Source: Morganella morganii (GTDB lineage Bacteria > Pseudomonadota > Gammaproteobacteria > Enterobacterales > Enterobacteriaceae). Taken from it: a stretch of DNA of 64,000 nucleotides. Every line of letters starts with the position of its first letter. Position 1 is the first letter of the stretch. The position numbers and the translations under genes were made by a program. The notes under the pieces are model-generated. The model saw only the letters and a list, made by a program, of their open reading frames with translations, did not search any database and was not told the origin of the DNA. The stretch spans positions 2,527,907-2,591,906 of the forward strand of contig NZ_VKKS01000001.1 of assembly GCF_019402645.1 (NCBI RefSeq). The letters run 5' to 3'. Below are positions 40,447-49,281 of this stretch, piece after piece.

Positions 40447-40461
40447 TTGTCCGCGGATAAA

Positions 40462-40806
40462 TCAGATACTGAAAGAAGAACCACAGCCACAGGTTGTTTT
40501 GGCATTCGGGTTGGTCACGATAAACCGCGAGCCTTCCAGCCCTTCGGTATAATCCACACAACCACCGACCAGATATTGCAGGCTCATCGGATCAACCACC
40601 AGCGCCACACCTTCTTTCTCGATAGTCATGTCACCGTCATTGATGGCATCATCAAATGTGAAACCATACTGGAAACCGCTGCAACCGCCGCCGGTGATAT
40701 ACACACGCAGACGCAGGTTCGGATTTTCTTCATCCGCGATTAAGATTTTTACTTTTTTAGCTGCCGCATCAGTAAATTGCAGGGGCATTGCTGAATCATC
40801 GCTCAT
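40462..40806 (-). CDS. erpA: Iron-sulfur cluster insertion protein ErpA
   Basis: ErpA is an A-type carrier that delivers Fe-S clusters to apoproteins, including the IspG/IspH enzymes and anaerobic respiratory complexes such as formate dehydrogenase. The product is 114 residues, as in E. coli. The three ligand cysteines lie in [11 protein letters not shown] near residue 42 and CGCGSSF at the C-terminus. It is divergent from hemL, with 239 bases between the starts, as in E. coli. Its neighbourhood with two Fe-S-rich reductases here may be coincidental. Confidence 0.96.
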   Translation of the reverse strand: MSDDSAMPLQFTDAAAKKVKILIADEENPNLRLRVYITGGGCSGFQYGFTFDDAINDGDMTIEKEGVALVVDPMSLQYLVGGCVDYTEGLEGSRFIVTNPNAKTTCGCGSSFSI

Positions 40807-41045
40807 TTATTACTCCAGACTGGCCGCGACCAGTAAACACACGCAGAAGCTGACCGCTTCCGGACACTACCGGTGATTATCCACCACCTCCGGCAATCGT
40901 TCAAGTTTCGTCACACAGAAAGCACAGTATCCACATTATTAATAAGGATATAGTTATCATAAGGATAATGCGATAAGTTGGATTCACCGGCGCTCTCCTT
41001 TACAATAACCGTAATTTCCCGCTCACCGACTGACAGGAGTCCTGC

Positions 41046-42326
41046 ATGAGCCGTTCTGAAAATCTCTATACTGAAGCGCAACATTTTATCCCGGGTGGTG
41101 TAAATTCACCGGTTCGTGCCTTTAATGGTGTCGGCGGTACACCGCTGTTTATCGAGCGCGCCAACGGGGCGTATATTTATGATGTCGACGGCAAAGCCTA
41201 TATCGACTATGTCGGCTCCTGGGGGCCGATGGTGCTGGGACATAATCACCCGGCCATCCGCACTGCTGTTATCAAAGCCGTGGAAAAAGGGCTGAGTTTC
41301 GGTGCCCCGACCGCCGGCGAAGTGGAAATGGCCAGATTTGTCACTGAACTGGTGCCGTCCATGGATATGGTGCGCATGGTAAACTCCGGAACGGAAGCCA
41401 CAATGAGTGCAATCCGTCTGGCACGCGGTTATACCGCACGCGACAAAATCATCAAATTTGAAGGCTGTTACCACGGACACGCGGACTGCCTGCTGGTGAA
41501 AGCCGGTTCCGGCGCACTGACAATCGGCCAGCCGAACTCTCCGGGTGTTCCGGCGGATTTTGCCAAACACACACTGACCTGCACCTACAATGACCTGAAT
41601 TCTGTCCGTGAAGCGTTTGAAAAACATCCGCACGATATCGCCTGTATCATTGTCGAGCCGGTCGCCGGGAATATGAACTGTGTACCGCCGGCAGAAGAAT
41701 TCCTGCCGGGCCTGCGCGCCCTGTGTGATGAGTTCGGTGCACTGCTGATTATCGATGAAGTGATGACCGGCTTCCGTGTCGCTCTTGGCGGTGCGCAGGC
41801 ACATTATGATGTTGAACCGGACCTGACTTGTCTGGGTAAAATTATCGGCGGCGGGATGCCGGTGGGCGCTTTCGGCGGCCGCGGTGACATCATGGAGAAA
41901 CTCGCCCCGACCGGCCCGGTTTACCAGGCGGGGACACTGTCCGGTAACCCGATTGCGATGGCCGCCGGTCTGGCCTGCTTACATGAAATCGCTCAGCCGG
42001 GTGTGCATCAGCGCCTGACCGAACTGACGGATATGCTGGCAGACGGCCTGTGCGAAAAAGCCCGTGAGGCCGGTATTCCGTTTGTGGTTAATCACGTCGG
42101 CGGAATGTTCGGCCTGTTCTTTACTGATGCGCCGTCTGTCACCTGCTATCAGGATGTGATGAACTGCGACGTTGAGCGCTTTAAGAAATTCTTCCACCTG
42201 ATGCTGCAACAGGGTATTTACCTGGCACCATCCGCATTTGAAGCCGGATTTATGTCTGTCGCCCACAGCGACGAAGATATCCGCAAAACGATTGATGCAG
42301 CAGCTTACGCATTCTCTGAGCTGTAA
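41046..42326 (+). CDS. hemL: Glutamate-1-semialdehyde 2,1-aminomutase
   Basis: HemL is the PLP-dependent mutase that turns glutamate-1-semialdehyde into 5-aminolevulinate, the second step of C5 haem biosynthesis. The 426 residues equal E. coli Hem[16 protein letters not shown] near residue 118, DEVMTGFR near 243, and the PLP lysine in [16 protein letters not shown] near 265 are clear. It is followed 18 bases later by a strong terminator and is divergent from erpA. Confidence 0.98.
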   Translation: MSRSENLYTEAQHFIPGGVNSPVRAFNGVGGTPLFIERANGAYIYDVDGKAYIDYVGSWGPMVLGHNHPAIRTAVIKAVEKGLSFGAPTAGEVEMARFVTELVPSMDMVRMVNSGTEATMSAIRLARGYTARDKIIKFEGCYHGHADCLLVKAGSGALTIGQPNSPGVPADFAKHTLTCTYNDLNSVREAFEKHPHDIACIIVEPVAGNMNCVPPAEEFLPGLRALCDEFGALLIIDEVMTGFRVALGGAQAHYDVEPDLTCLGKIIGGGMPVGAFGGRGDIMEKLAPTGPVYQAGTLSGNPIAMAAGLACLHEIAQPGVHQRLTELTDMLADGLCEKAREAGIPFVVNHVGGMFGLFFTDAPSVTCYQDVMNCDVERFKKFFHLMLQQGIYLAPSAFEAGFMSVAHSDEDIRKTIDAAAYAFSEL

Positions 42327-42343
42327 TGCCCGCATAACCTGTC

Positions 42344-42371
42344 ACGCCCGGCATCTGTCCGGGCGTTTTTG
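42344..42371 (+). terminator. hemL terminator
   Basis: ACGCCCGG (42344-42351) pairs with CCGGGCGT (42359-42366), followed by TTTTTG. It lies between hemL and the convergent small secreted protein gene. Confidence 0.88.
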
Positions 42372-42382
42372 TTTATTACTGC

Positions 42383-42829
42383 TCAGAATTCCCGCTGCTC
42401 TGTCAGCCAGCCGTTAAAGCGCACCGGGCATTCATCTTTATCGGCCAGTCCGGACGCGATAAAGATATTCTTTTTATTCTCTTTATTCACATAGGTGATC
42501 CTCAATCCCAGATTAAACACCGGATTGGCGGTAAATAATGCTTTACAGGATTCAGGCGGGCTTTTGGATTTATCCGTCAGGGCATCCGTTTCCTGCGCAA
42601 ACTGTGCCGTCAGCAGATCTCCGGCTGGTTTTGCAAACAGAACTTCTGTTTGCGTTTTACTTTCATCGATCTGCTTTATATCAATGTGAAGCGTATGCTC
42701 CATCACTATCTGCATTTCCCGGTCAATCGATCGCCCGGGTTTACTGCATTCACTCACGAAGTCCGGCGCGGCAAACAACGGTGCGCTGACCAGTGATAAC
42801 AGCAACGGCGATAAATATTTCAGTTTTAT
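42383..42829 (-). CDS. Small secreted protein of unknown function with no canonical start codon
   Basis: The coding sequence ends in a 120-residue soluble domain with three to four cysteines (FVSECSK, SCKALF, DECPVRF), suggesting a disulphide-bonded periplasmic or secreted protein; I do not recognise the family. The N-terminus is a good signal peptide, K-L-K-Y-L-S-P-L-L-L-S-L followed by VSAPLFA. No ATG or GTG is in frame before the upstream stop. Either TTG at 42805 (140 residues, signal without basic residues) or ATA at 42829 (148 residues, complete signal with two lysines) would be the start. GGAG lies 11 bases before the ATA. The ATA looks like a lost ATG, so the gene may be silent or weakly expressed. 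Confidence 0.55.
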   Translation of the reverse strand: MKLKYLSPLLLSLVSAPLFAAPDFVSECSKPGRSIDREMQIVMEHTLHIDIKQIDESKTQTEVLFAKPAGDLLTAQFAQETDALTDKSKSPPESCKALFTANPVFNLGLRITYVNKENKKNIFIASGLADKDECPVRFNGWLTEQREF

Positions 42830-43511
42830 TCGACAATCAGCTCCGTATCACCACTGTCCGCAATTTCTTTTCTGCGGGATTTTATCAAAACAATACAGCC
42901 GGTTTTTGTAACCTTCAGCCCCAGCATATTCTGCATAAAATTTATGCACGCCGTCCAGTGAAAAAGCCCGCGCCGAAACATTATATTTCCATGCCATTTA
43001 AGAATATTTCTTATCCGTTAAAACAAATTATCATGATCAAAATTTGATGCGCACCCTGTCATCCGTCTGATGAACCGAAATGTGTGCCGGATTTTTCATT
43101 ATTGTGGCCGGATTGATGATTCATAATATATTTACCCGGGGTGAAAAACACGGTTCGGCATTTAAAAACCCGTAAATAATAAATATTATTTAATTTTAAA
43201 TGGCCGGAAATAACATCACGCCGCCGGTAATCATTTAATAACCGGTAATGATTAAAATCTGTATAAACAGAATCGCGGCAGCAAGACAGTAATGAATTAA
43301 TATATTGCTGCCATGCGAAAATCAGACAACGGCATTTGAATTCCGGCCTGTTTCCGGTTACTGTTAACTGAACATTTTATATTTGTTACCGTAAAAATAC
43401 AGATGTGGCATCCGGTTCTGTTATTGTCACAAAAAACCTGTTTTGCGGTGGCGGGATCTGATATAACACCCGCCGGTTTTTCCTTTCAGTCAGATACGGA
43501 GCGCGGCACTC
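42830..43511. other. Intergenic region upstream of the AraC-type regulator
   Basis: This AT-rich region of 682 bases has no supported gene. It contains an inverted repeat GGCAGCAA (43277-43284)/TTGCTGCC (43305-43312) and a tandem CCGGTAAT motif near 43225-43250, which may be operator or promoter elements of the regulator gene. Confidence 0.5.
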
Positions 43512-44297
43512 ATGAGAAATATTCCGTTAAAAAGCGTGGATAATATCGCGCGGGATGTCATTGCTCTCGGCACCGATTATCTGCCTGATACGCTGCTGGA
43601 ATACCACGCACACCGCCGGGCGCAGTTTTTGTATCCGGCCACCGGGCTGATTGAAGTCAGTACCGCAGACGGCGAGTGGGTAATCCCGCCTTCCTGCGGA
43701 GTGTGGATCCCGGAACAGGTCGCCCATGAGACACGAATGCTGAATGTCAGCACACGCAGTTTGTATATCGAACCGGCAGCAAAGCCGCGCCACGCCGTCA
43801 GTTGTGAGGTGGTGAGTGTTTCTCCGCTGCTGCGCCGGTTGCTGCTGGAAGCGGTGGATATCCCGGCGGAATATGATATTCAGGGGCGTGACGGCGTACT
43901 GATGCAGCTGATTCTCTGTGAACTGGCGCGTATGTCTCCGCTGCCGTTTTTTGCGCCGATCCCGCGTGATGAAAAGCTCGGCCGACTGTGTCGTGAGTTT
44001 ATGCGCAAACCGGTTATCACCTCACAACCCGGGGAGTGGGCAGAACAACTGTACAAAAGCGGGCGTTCCTTCAGCCGTTTTTTCCGCACTCAGACCGGGA
44101 TGTCGTTTTCAGAATGGCGTCAACAGGCTTGTCTTCTTAACTCGCTGTCCCATATTTTGTCCGGAAAATCGATTACCGAAGTGGCTTATGAGCTGGGCTA
44201 CAACAGCGCAGGCGCATTCTCAATTATGTTTAAAAAACAGATGGGGCAATCCCCTTCCCATTTTAAAAATGACGATTCGGACATCCGCCATTTTTAA
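43512..44297 (+). CDS. AraC-family transcriptional regulator
   Basis: A 261-residue regulator with an N-terminal cupin-like sensing domain (residues 1-110; YHAHRRAQFLYPATGLIEV and VWIPEQVAHET) and a C-terminal AraC/XylS DNA-binding domain. The second helix-turn-helix reads ITEVAYELGYNSAGAFSIMFKK near residues 220-241, ending QMGQSPSHF. The cupin layout resembles regulators of efflux or catabolic genes (the YpdC/NimR type). The target is unknown. It lies 272 bases upstream of fdnG on the same strand, without a terminator recognised between, so regulation of a distant or divergent gene is as likely as control of fdn. Confidence 0.85.
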   Translation: MRNIPLKSVDNIARDVIALGTDYLPDTLLEYHAHRRAQFLYPATGLIEVSTADGEWVIPPSCGVWIPEQVAHETRMLNVSTRSLYIEPAAKPRHAVSCEVVSVSPLLRRLLLEAVDIPAEYDIQGRDGVLMQLILCELARMSPLPFFAPIPRDEKLGRLCREFMRKPVITSQPGEWAEQLYKSGRSFSRFFRTQTGMSFSEWRQQACLLNSLSHILSGKSITEVAYELGYNSAGAFSIMFKKQMGQSPSHFKNDDSDIRHF

Positions 44298-44385
44298 ATT
44301 GTTTTTTAACAAACATAATCTTATTATGACGCGCAGATGAAATTTGACTTATTTACTTTTTTTCTCCGGTAGTTTATTTTTTTAT

Positions 44386-44399
44386 TTGATTTGAATCAA
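44386..44399 (+). promoter_or_regulatory. Perfect FNR box upstream of fdnGHI
   Basis: TTGATTTGAATCAA is an exact TTGAT-N4-ATCAA palindrome. It is centred about 177 bases before the fdnG start, and a possible extended -10 (TGTGATTAT, 44425-44433) follows at suitable distance. This fits the FNR activation known for E. coli fdnG. No clear NarL heptamer was found. Confidence 0.75.
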
Positions 44400-44569
44400 T
44401 TTGTGTTTTTTTCATCTACCACTTTGTGATTATTTACAAAACACTAAAAACCTCAATTAATAATTATTAAACATCAATATTCACTTTCATTGATTTCAGG
44501 CAATATAAATTCAACCTTTGCTGATATTCTCCTCACGATTTTTTACAAATAAATAAAAAAGAGGATGCG

Positions 44570-47500
44570 ATGAATTTCAGCCGCAGACAGTTCTTTAAGG
44601 TTTGTGCCGGTGGTCTCGCCGGAACAACTGCCGCCGCTTTGGGCTTTATACCGTCAGTAGCAATGTCTAATGTCCGGGAATACAAATTACTCCGTTCAAA
44701 AGAGACCCGAAACACCTGCACCTACTGCTCAGTCGGATGCGGATTACTGATTTACAGCATGGGCGATGGTGCCATGAATGCCAAATCAGCTATTTTCCAC
44801 GTCGGGGGTGATCCGGATCATCCGGTCAACCGCGGGGCATTATGCCCGAAAGGTGCCGGTCTGCCCGATTATATCCATAGTGAAAGCCGCCTGCGTTATC
44901 CGCAGTACCGCGCACCGGGCTCAGATAAATGGCAGCGCATCAGCTGGGATGACGCGTTTGAGCGTATCGCCCGTCTGATGAAAGCGGATCGTGATGCCAA
45001 CTTCATTGAGAAAAACAGCGAAGGCACCACGGTAAACCGCTGGCTGACCACCGGGATGCTTTGCGCCTCTGCGGCCAGCAACGAAACCGGGATGTTAACC
45101 CAGAAGTTTACCCGTTCCCTCGGGATGCTGGCAGTCGATAACCAGGCGCGTGTCTGACACGGACCAACGGTAGCAAGTCTTGCTCCGACATTTGGTCGCG
45201 GTGCCATGACCAACCACTGGGTTGATATCAAAAACGCCAACGTCGTTGTGGTGATGGGCGGGAATGCTGCGGAAGCGCATCCTGTCGGATTCCGCTGGGC
45301 GATGGAAGCAAAAAACAATAATGATGCCACACTGATTGTTATCGATCCGCGCTTTACGCGGACCGCATCCGTGGCAGATCACTACATCCCGATCCGTTCC
45401 GGAACCGATATCACATTCCTTTCCGGTGTGATCCTGTATCTGATGGAAAACGGGAAATTCCACGACGAGTATGTGCGCCATTACACCAATGCGCCGTTAC
45501 TGGTCCGTGAGGATTATGCATTCAAAGACGGTTTATTCAGCGGCTATGATGCTGAAAAACGCCATTACGACAAAACCACCTGGAATTACCAGTTCGGTGA
45601 AGACGGTTATGCCCTGCGTGACGACACTCTGCAACATCCGCAGTGTGTGTGGAATCTGCTGAAAGAGCATGTCAGCCGTTATACCCCGGATATGGTGGAA
45701 AAAATCTGCGGCACACCAAAAGCAGATTTCCTCAAAGTCTGTGAAATTCTGGCGTCCACCAGTCCGGCCAACCGTGCGGCCACCTTCCTGTATGCCCTCG
45801 GCTGGACCCAGCATACCGTCGGCGCGCAGAACATCCGCACTATGGCGATGATCCAGTTGCTGCTCGGCAATATGGGTGTGGCCGGCGGCGGTGTGAACGC
45901 CCTGCGCGGTCACTCCAACATTCAGGGACTGACAGACCTGGGTCTGCTCTCTACCAGTTTGCCTGGTTATCTGACACTGCCGTCTGAGAAACAGACCGAT
46001 CTCAGCAGCTATCTGAACGCCAATACGCCGAAAGCCACGCTGCCGGGCCAGGTCAACTACTGGAATAACTATCCGAAGTTCTTCGTCAGCCTGATGAAAT
46101 CCTTCTACGGCAATGAAGCAACCAAAGAGAATCAGTGGGGCTACGACTGGCTGCCGAAATGGGACCAGGCTTATGACGTGCTGAAGTATTTCGACATGAT
46201 GAACAAAGGCGAAATCAACGGCTATATCTGTCAGGGCTTCAACCCGGTAGCGTCCTTCCCGGACAAAAACAAAGTGGTCGGTTGCCTGAGCAAACTGAAG
46301 TATCTGATAACCGTTGATCCGCTGAGTACCGAAACCGCCGGTTTCTGGCAGAACCACGGTGATATGAATGATGTTGATACCGCATCCATTCAGACTGAGG
46401 TGTTCCGCCTGCCATCCACCTGTTTCGCGGAAGAAGACGGTTCTATCGCCAACTCCGGCCGCTGGTTACAGTGGCACTGGAAAGCGGCGGATGCCCCGGG
46501 GGAAGCCCGCACCGACGGTCAGATCCTTGCCGGTATTCTGTGGAAAATGCGCGAACTGTACGAACGGGAAGGCGGTCAGGGTGTTGATCAGCTGATGAAA
46601 ATGTCCTGGGATTACAAACAGCCGTTCAATCCTGAATCCGACGAGGTCGCCAAAGAGAACAACGGCGTGGCCCTTGAAGATCTGTATGATGCAAGCGGCA
46701 ATTTACAGGCGAAAAAAGGTGAACTCCTCAGCTCCTTTGCGCTGCTGCGTGATGACGGTTCAACCGCGTCCTCCTGCTGGATCTACACCGGCTGCTGGAC
46801 TGAACAGGGCAACCAGATGGCGAAACGGGATAACAGTGATCCGTCCGGTATCGGTAACACCCCCGGCTGGGCATGGGCATGGCCGCTGAACCGCCGTGTG
46901 ATCTATAACCGCGCTTCTGCGGATCCGCAGGGTAAACCGTGGGATAAAAACCGTGTGCTTATCGAGTGGAACGGTAAAAAATGGGTCGGTAACGATATCC
47001 CTGACTTCAACGCCTCCGCACCGGAAGCAGGCACCGGACCGTTTATCATGCAGCCGGAAGGGTTAGGCCGTCTGTTTGCCATCGATAAAATGGCGGAAGG
47101 GCCGTTCCCGGAACACTATGAGCCGTTTGAAACGCCGCTCGGCACCAACCCGCTGCATCCGGAAGTTGTTTCCAACCCGGCTGCCCGTATCTTTGAGGAC
47201 GACAAAAATCGTCTGGGCCGTCACACAGAATTCCCGTATGTGGGTACGACTTACCGCCTGACAGAGCATTTCCATACCTGGACCAAACATGCACGGCTCA
47301 ATGCTATTGCACAGCCGGAACAGTTCGTGGAAATCAGTGAAACTCTGGGGAATGCCAAAGGGATCAGCAGCGGCGATAAAGTGAAAGTCAGCAGTAAACG
47401 CGGTTTTATCCGCGCAGTTGCTGTGGTCACACCGCGTCTTCAGACACTGATGGTGGATGGTAAGCCGGTCGAAACTGTCGGGATCCCGATTCACTGGGGT

Positions 47501-47617
47501 TTTGAGGGGGTCGCCCAAAAAGGCTTTATCGCCAACACACTGACGCCGGGAGTCGGTGACGCCAACTCGCAAACGCCCGAATTTAAAGCGTTTTTAGTCA
47601 ACATCGAGAAGGCGTAA
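44570..47617 (+). CDS. fdnG: Formate dehydrogenase-N alpha subunit, selenoprotein
   Basis: The catalytic subunit of nitrate-inducible formate dehydrogenase oxidises formate to CO2 at a bis-MGD molybdenum centre in the periplasm. The gene reads through an in-frame TGA at 45155-45157, which encodes selenocysteine 196, the same residue number as in E. coli FdnG. Total length 1015 residues also equals E. coli. A Tat signal (SRRQFFKVC) starts the protein, and the 4Fe-4S site follows at CTYCSVGCG near residue 47. After the Sec codon the sequence continues HGPTVASLAPTFGRGAMTNHW. GAGGA precedes the ATG. Treating the TGA as a stop would wrongly split the gene in two. Confidence 0.97.
45155..45190 (+). 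other. Selenocysteine codon and SECIS hairpin of fdnG
   Basis: The TGA at 45155-45157 is followed by AGCAA (45172-45176) pairing with TTGCT (45180-45184) around a GTC loop. The stem is extended by GG/CC across an unpaired T at 45171. This bulged-U, short apical stem-loop 14 bases after the UGA is the SelB-binding SECIS, nearly identical to that of E. coli fdnG. Confidence 0.93.
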
Positions 47618-47626
47618 GGAGGAATT

Positions 47627-48517
47627 ATGTCCATGCAATCTCAAGACATTATCAAACGTTCTGCGACCAACAGCATAACGCCGCCTCCTCAGGCCCGTGA
47701 CGATAAGTTTGAAGTCGCAAAACTGATCGACGTGTCCACCTGTATCGGCTGTAAAGCCTGTCAGGTGGCCTGTTCCGGGTGGAATGACATCCGTGATGAG
47801 GTCGGGTTCTGTACCGGGGTTTATGATAACCCGACTGATCTCAGCGCCAAGTCCTGGACCGTGATGCGGTTCAGCGAAACCAAAGAAAACGGCAAACTGG
47901 AGTGGCTTATCCGCAAGGATGGCTGTATGCACTGTTCGGATCCGGGCTGTCTGAAAGCCTGCCCGTCTGCCGGTGCGATTATTCAGTACGCCAACGGTAT
48001 CGTTGATTTTCAGTCAGAACACTGCATCGGCTGCGGTTACTGTATTGCGGGTTGCCCGTTCAATATTCCGCGTCTGAACCCGAAAGATAACCGGGTTTAC
48101 AAATGTACGCTCTGTGTTGACCGGGTCAGCGTGGGTCAGGAACCGGCCTGTGTAAAAACCTGTCCGACCGGCGCTATCCGTTTCGGTACCAAAAAAGACA
48201 TGCTGGAAGTGGCGGACGAGCGCGTACAGAAGCTGAAGAAACGCGGCTTTGCCAATGCCGGCATCTACAATCCGGACGGTGTCGGCGGCACACATGTGAT
48301 GTATGTGCTGCAGCACGCAGATAATCCGGCGCTCTATCACGGGCTGCCGGAAGATCCGCAGATTGATACACCGATTGATCTCTGGAAAGGGGTACTGAAA
48401 CCGCTGTCGGCTATCGGGTTTATCGCTACCTTTGCCGGACTGGTTTTCCACTATGTGGGGATCGGCCCGAACAAAGAGACAAGCGATGAAGAAGAGGAGG
48501 AAACTCACCATGAGTAA
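47627..48517 (+). CDS. fdnH: Formate dehydrogenase-N beta (iron-sulfur) subunit
   Basis: The 296-residue subunit (E. coli 294) passes electrons from FdnG to the membrane cytochrome. Four ferredoxin cysteine groups are seen: [11 protein letters not shown] near 43, [13 protein letters not shown] near 104, [11 protein letters not shown] near 133 and CTLC/CVKTC further on. A single C-terminal transmembrane helix lies near residues 256-278 ([19 protein letters not shown]). It lies 9 bases after fdnG with a strong GGAGG ribosome site and overlaps fdnI by 8 bases. Confidence 0.96.
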   Translation: MSMQSQDIIKRSATNSITPPPQARDDKFEVAKLIDVSTCIGCKACQVACSGWNDIRDEVGFCTGVYDNPTDLSAKSWTVMRFSETKENGKLEWLIRKDGCMHCSDPGCLKACPSAGAIIQYANGIVDFQSEHCIGCGYCIAGCPFNIPRLNPKDNRVYKCTLCVDRVSVGQEPACVKTCPTGAIRFGTKKDMLEVADERVQKLKKRGFANAGIYNPDGVGGTHVMYVLQHADNPALYHGLPEDPQIDTPIDLWKGVLKPLSAIGFIATFAGLVFHYVGIGPNKETSDEEEEETHHE

Positions 48518-49166
48518 AAAAAGCAAAATGATCGTCCGCACGAAATTTATTGATCGTGCCTGTCACTGGACAGTGGTGATCTGCTTTTTCCTGGTCTCCT
48601 TATCCGGTATTGCGCTGTTCTTCCCGACACTGCAATGGCTGACGGAAACCTTCGGAACACCGGCGATGGGACGTATTCTGCACCCGTTCTTCGGTGTGCT
48701 GATTTTCGTCGTGCTGATGTTTATGTTTTTCCGCTTCGTTAAGCACAACATCCCGGACAGAGAAGATCTGCCGTGGATTAAAAATATTATCGAAGTGCTG
48801 AAAGGTAACGAGCATCATGTGGCGCGTGTCGGAAAATATAACGCCGGACAGAAAATGATGTTCTGGAGCATTATGAGCATGATCTTTGTGCTGCTTGCCA
48901 CCGGGATCATCATCTGGCGTCCGTACTTTGCGCACTACTTCCCGATGTGGATGATCCGCTGGAGTCTGCTGATCCATGCGACTGCGGCTATCATCCTGAT
49001 CCACGCCATCCTGATCCATATGTATATGGCATTCTGGGTGAAAGGATCGATCAAAGGCATGGTGGAAGGTAAAGTCAGCCGCCGCTGGGCGAAAAAACAT
49101 CACCCGCGCTGGTATGAAGAAGTGGAAGCCGAAGAAGCTGCTGAGGAAGCGAAGCAGAAGAAGTAA
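48510..49166 (+). CDS. fdnI: Formate dehydrogenase-N gamma subunit (cytochrome b556)
   Basis: The 218-residue membrane cytochrome b (E. coli 217) reduces menaquinone on the cytoplasmic side. Four hydrophobic helices and haem-ligand histidines are visible: RACHWTVV near residue 18, HPFFGVL near 57, and [15 protein letters not shown] near 155-169. The ATG at 48510 follows GGAGG inside the fdnH end; a reading from 48432 would lie inside fdnH and is rejected. It closes the fdnGHI operon and is followed by a terminator. Confidence 0.95.
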   Translation: MSKKSKMIVRTKFIDRACHWTVVICFFLVSLSGIALFFPTLQWLTETFGTPAMGRILHPFFGVLIFVVLMFMFFRFVKHNIPDREDLPWIKNIIEVLKGNEHHVARVGKYNAGQKMMFWSIMSMIFVLLATGIIIWRPYFAHYFPMWMIRWSLLIHATAAIILIHAILIHMYMAFWVKGSIKGMVEGKVSRRWAKKHHPRWYEEVEAEEAAEEAKQKK

Positions 49167-49193
49167 GCCGGGAAATCTCCGGTATTACACCAG

Positions 49194-49219
49194 AAAGCGC
49201 ACCTGACGGTGCGCTTTTT
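49194..49219 (+). terminator. fdnGHI terminator
   Basis: AAAGCGCACC (49194-49203) pairs with GGTGCGCTTT (49208-49217) around TGAC, followed by TT and C. Confidence 0.85.
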
Positions 49220-49233
49220 CTGTGCACAAAAAC

Positions 49234-49257
49234 AAAACCCGCCTTTCAGCGGGTTTT
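49234..49257 (-). terminator. mrcB terminator
   Basis: AAAACCCGC (49234-49242) pairs with GCGGGTTTT (49249-49257). It sits 25 bases beyond the mrcB stop on the - strand. Confidence 0.8.
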
Positions 49258-49281
49258 CAGTACATCTCACAGAACAGAGAA

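Larger units (their letters stand above)
39742..40461. other. Long AT-rich intergenic region upstream of the dms-type operon
   Basis: These 720 bases are strikingly AT-rich between 39880 and 40230. They hold the divergent-side leader of the radical SAM operon with an FNR-like site at 39909-39922, and at the other end the erpA terminator. The + strand reading from 40234 is not a believable gene. An AT-rich regulatory or H-NS-bound region is likely; no RNA gene was recognised. Confidence 0.5.

Noticed and set aside
40234-40743. 169-residue reading on the + strand
   Set aside because: It crosses the erpA terminator and runs antisense over erpA, is low in protein-like features and has no ribosome site.
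44570-45157. Separate short gene ending at a TGA, followed by another gene at 45206
   Set aside because: The TGA is a selenocysteine codon at the E. coli Sec position with a SECIS hairpin; the two parts are one fdnG.
45533-46357. 274-residue reading on the - strand in fdnG
   Set aside because: It is antisense to the fdnG core and shows no recognisable motif.
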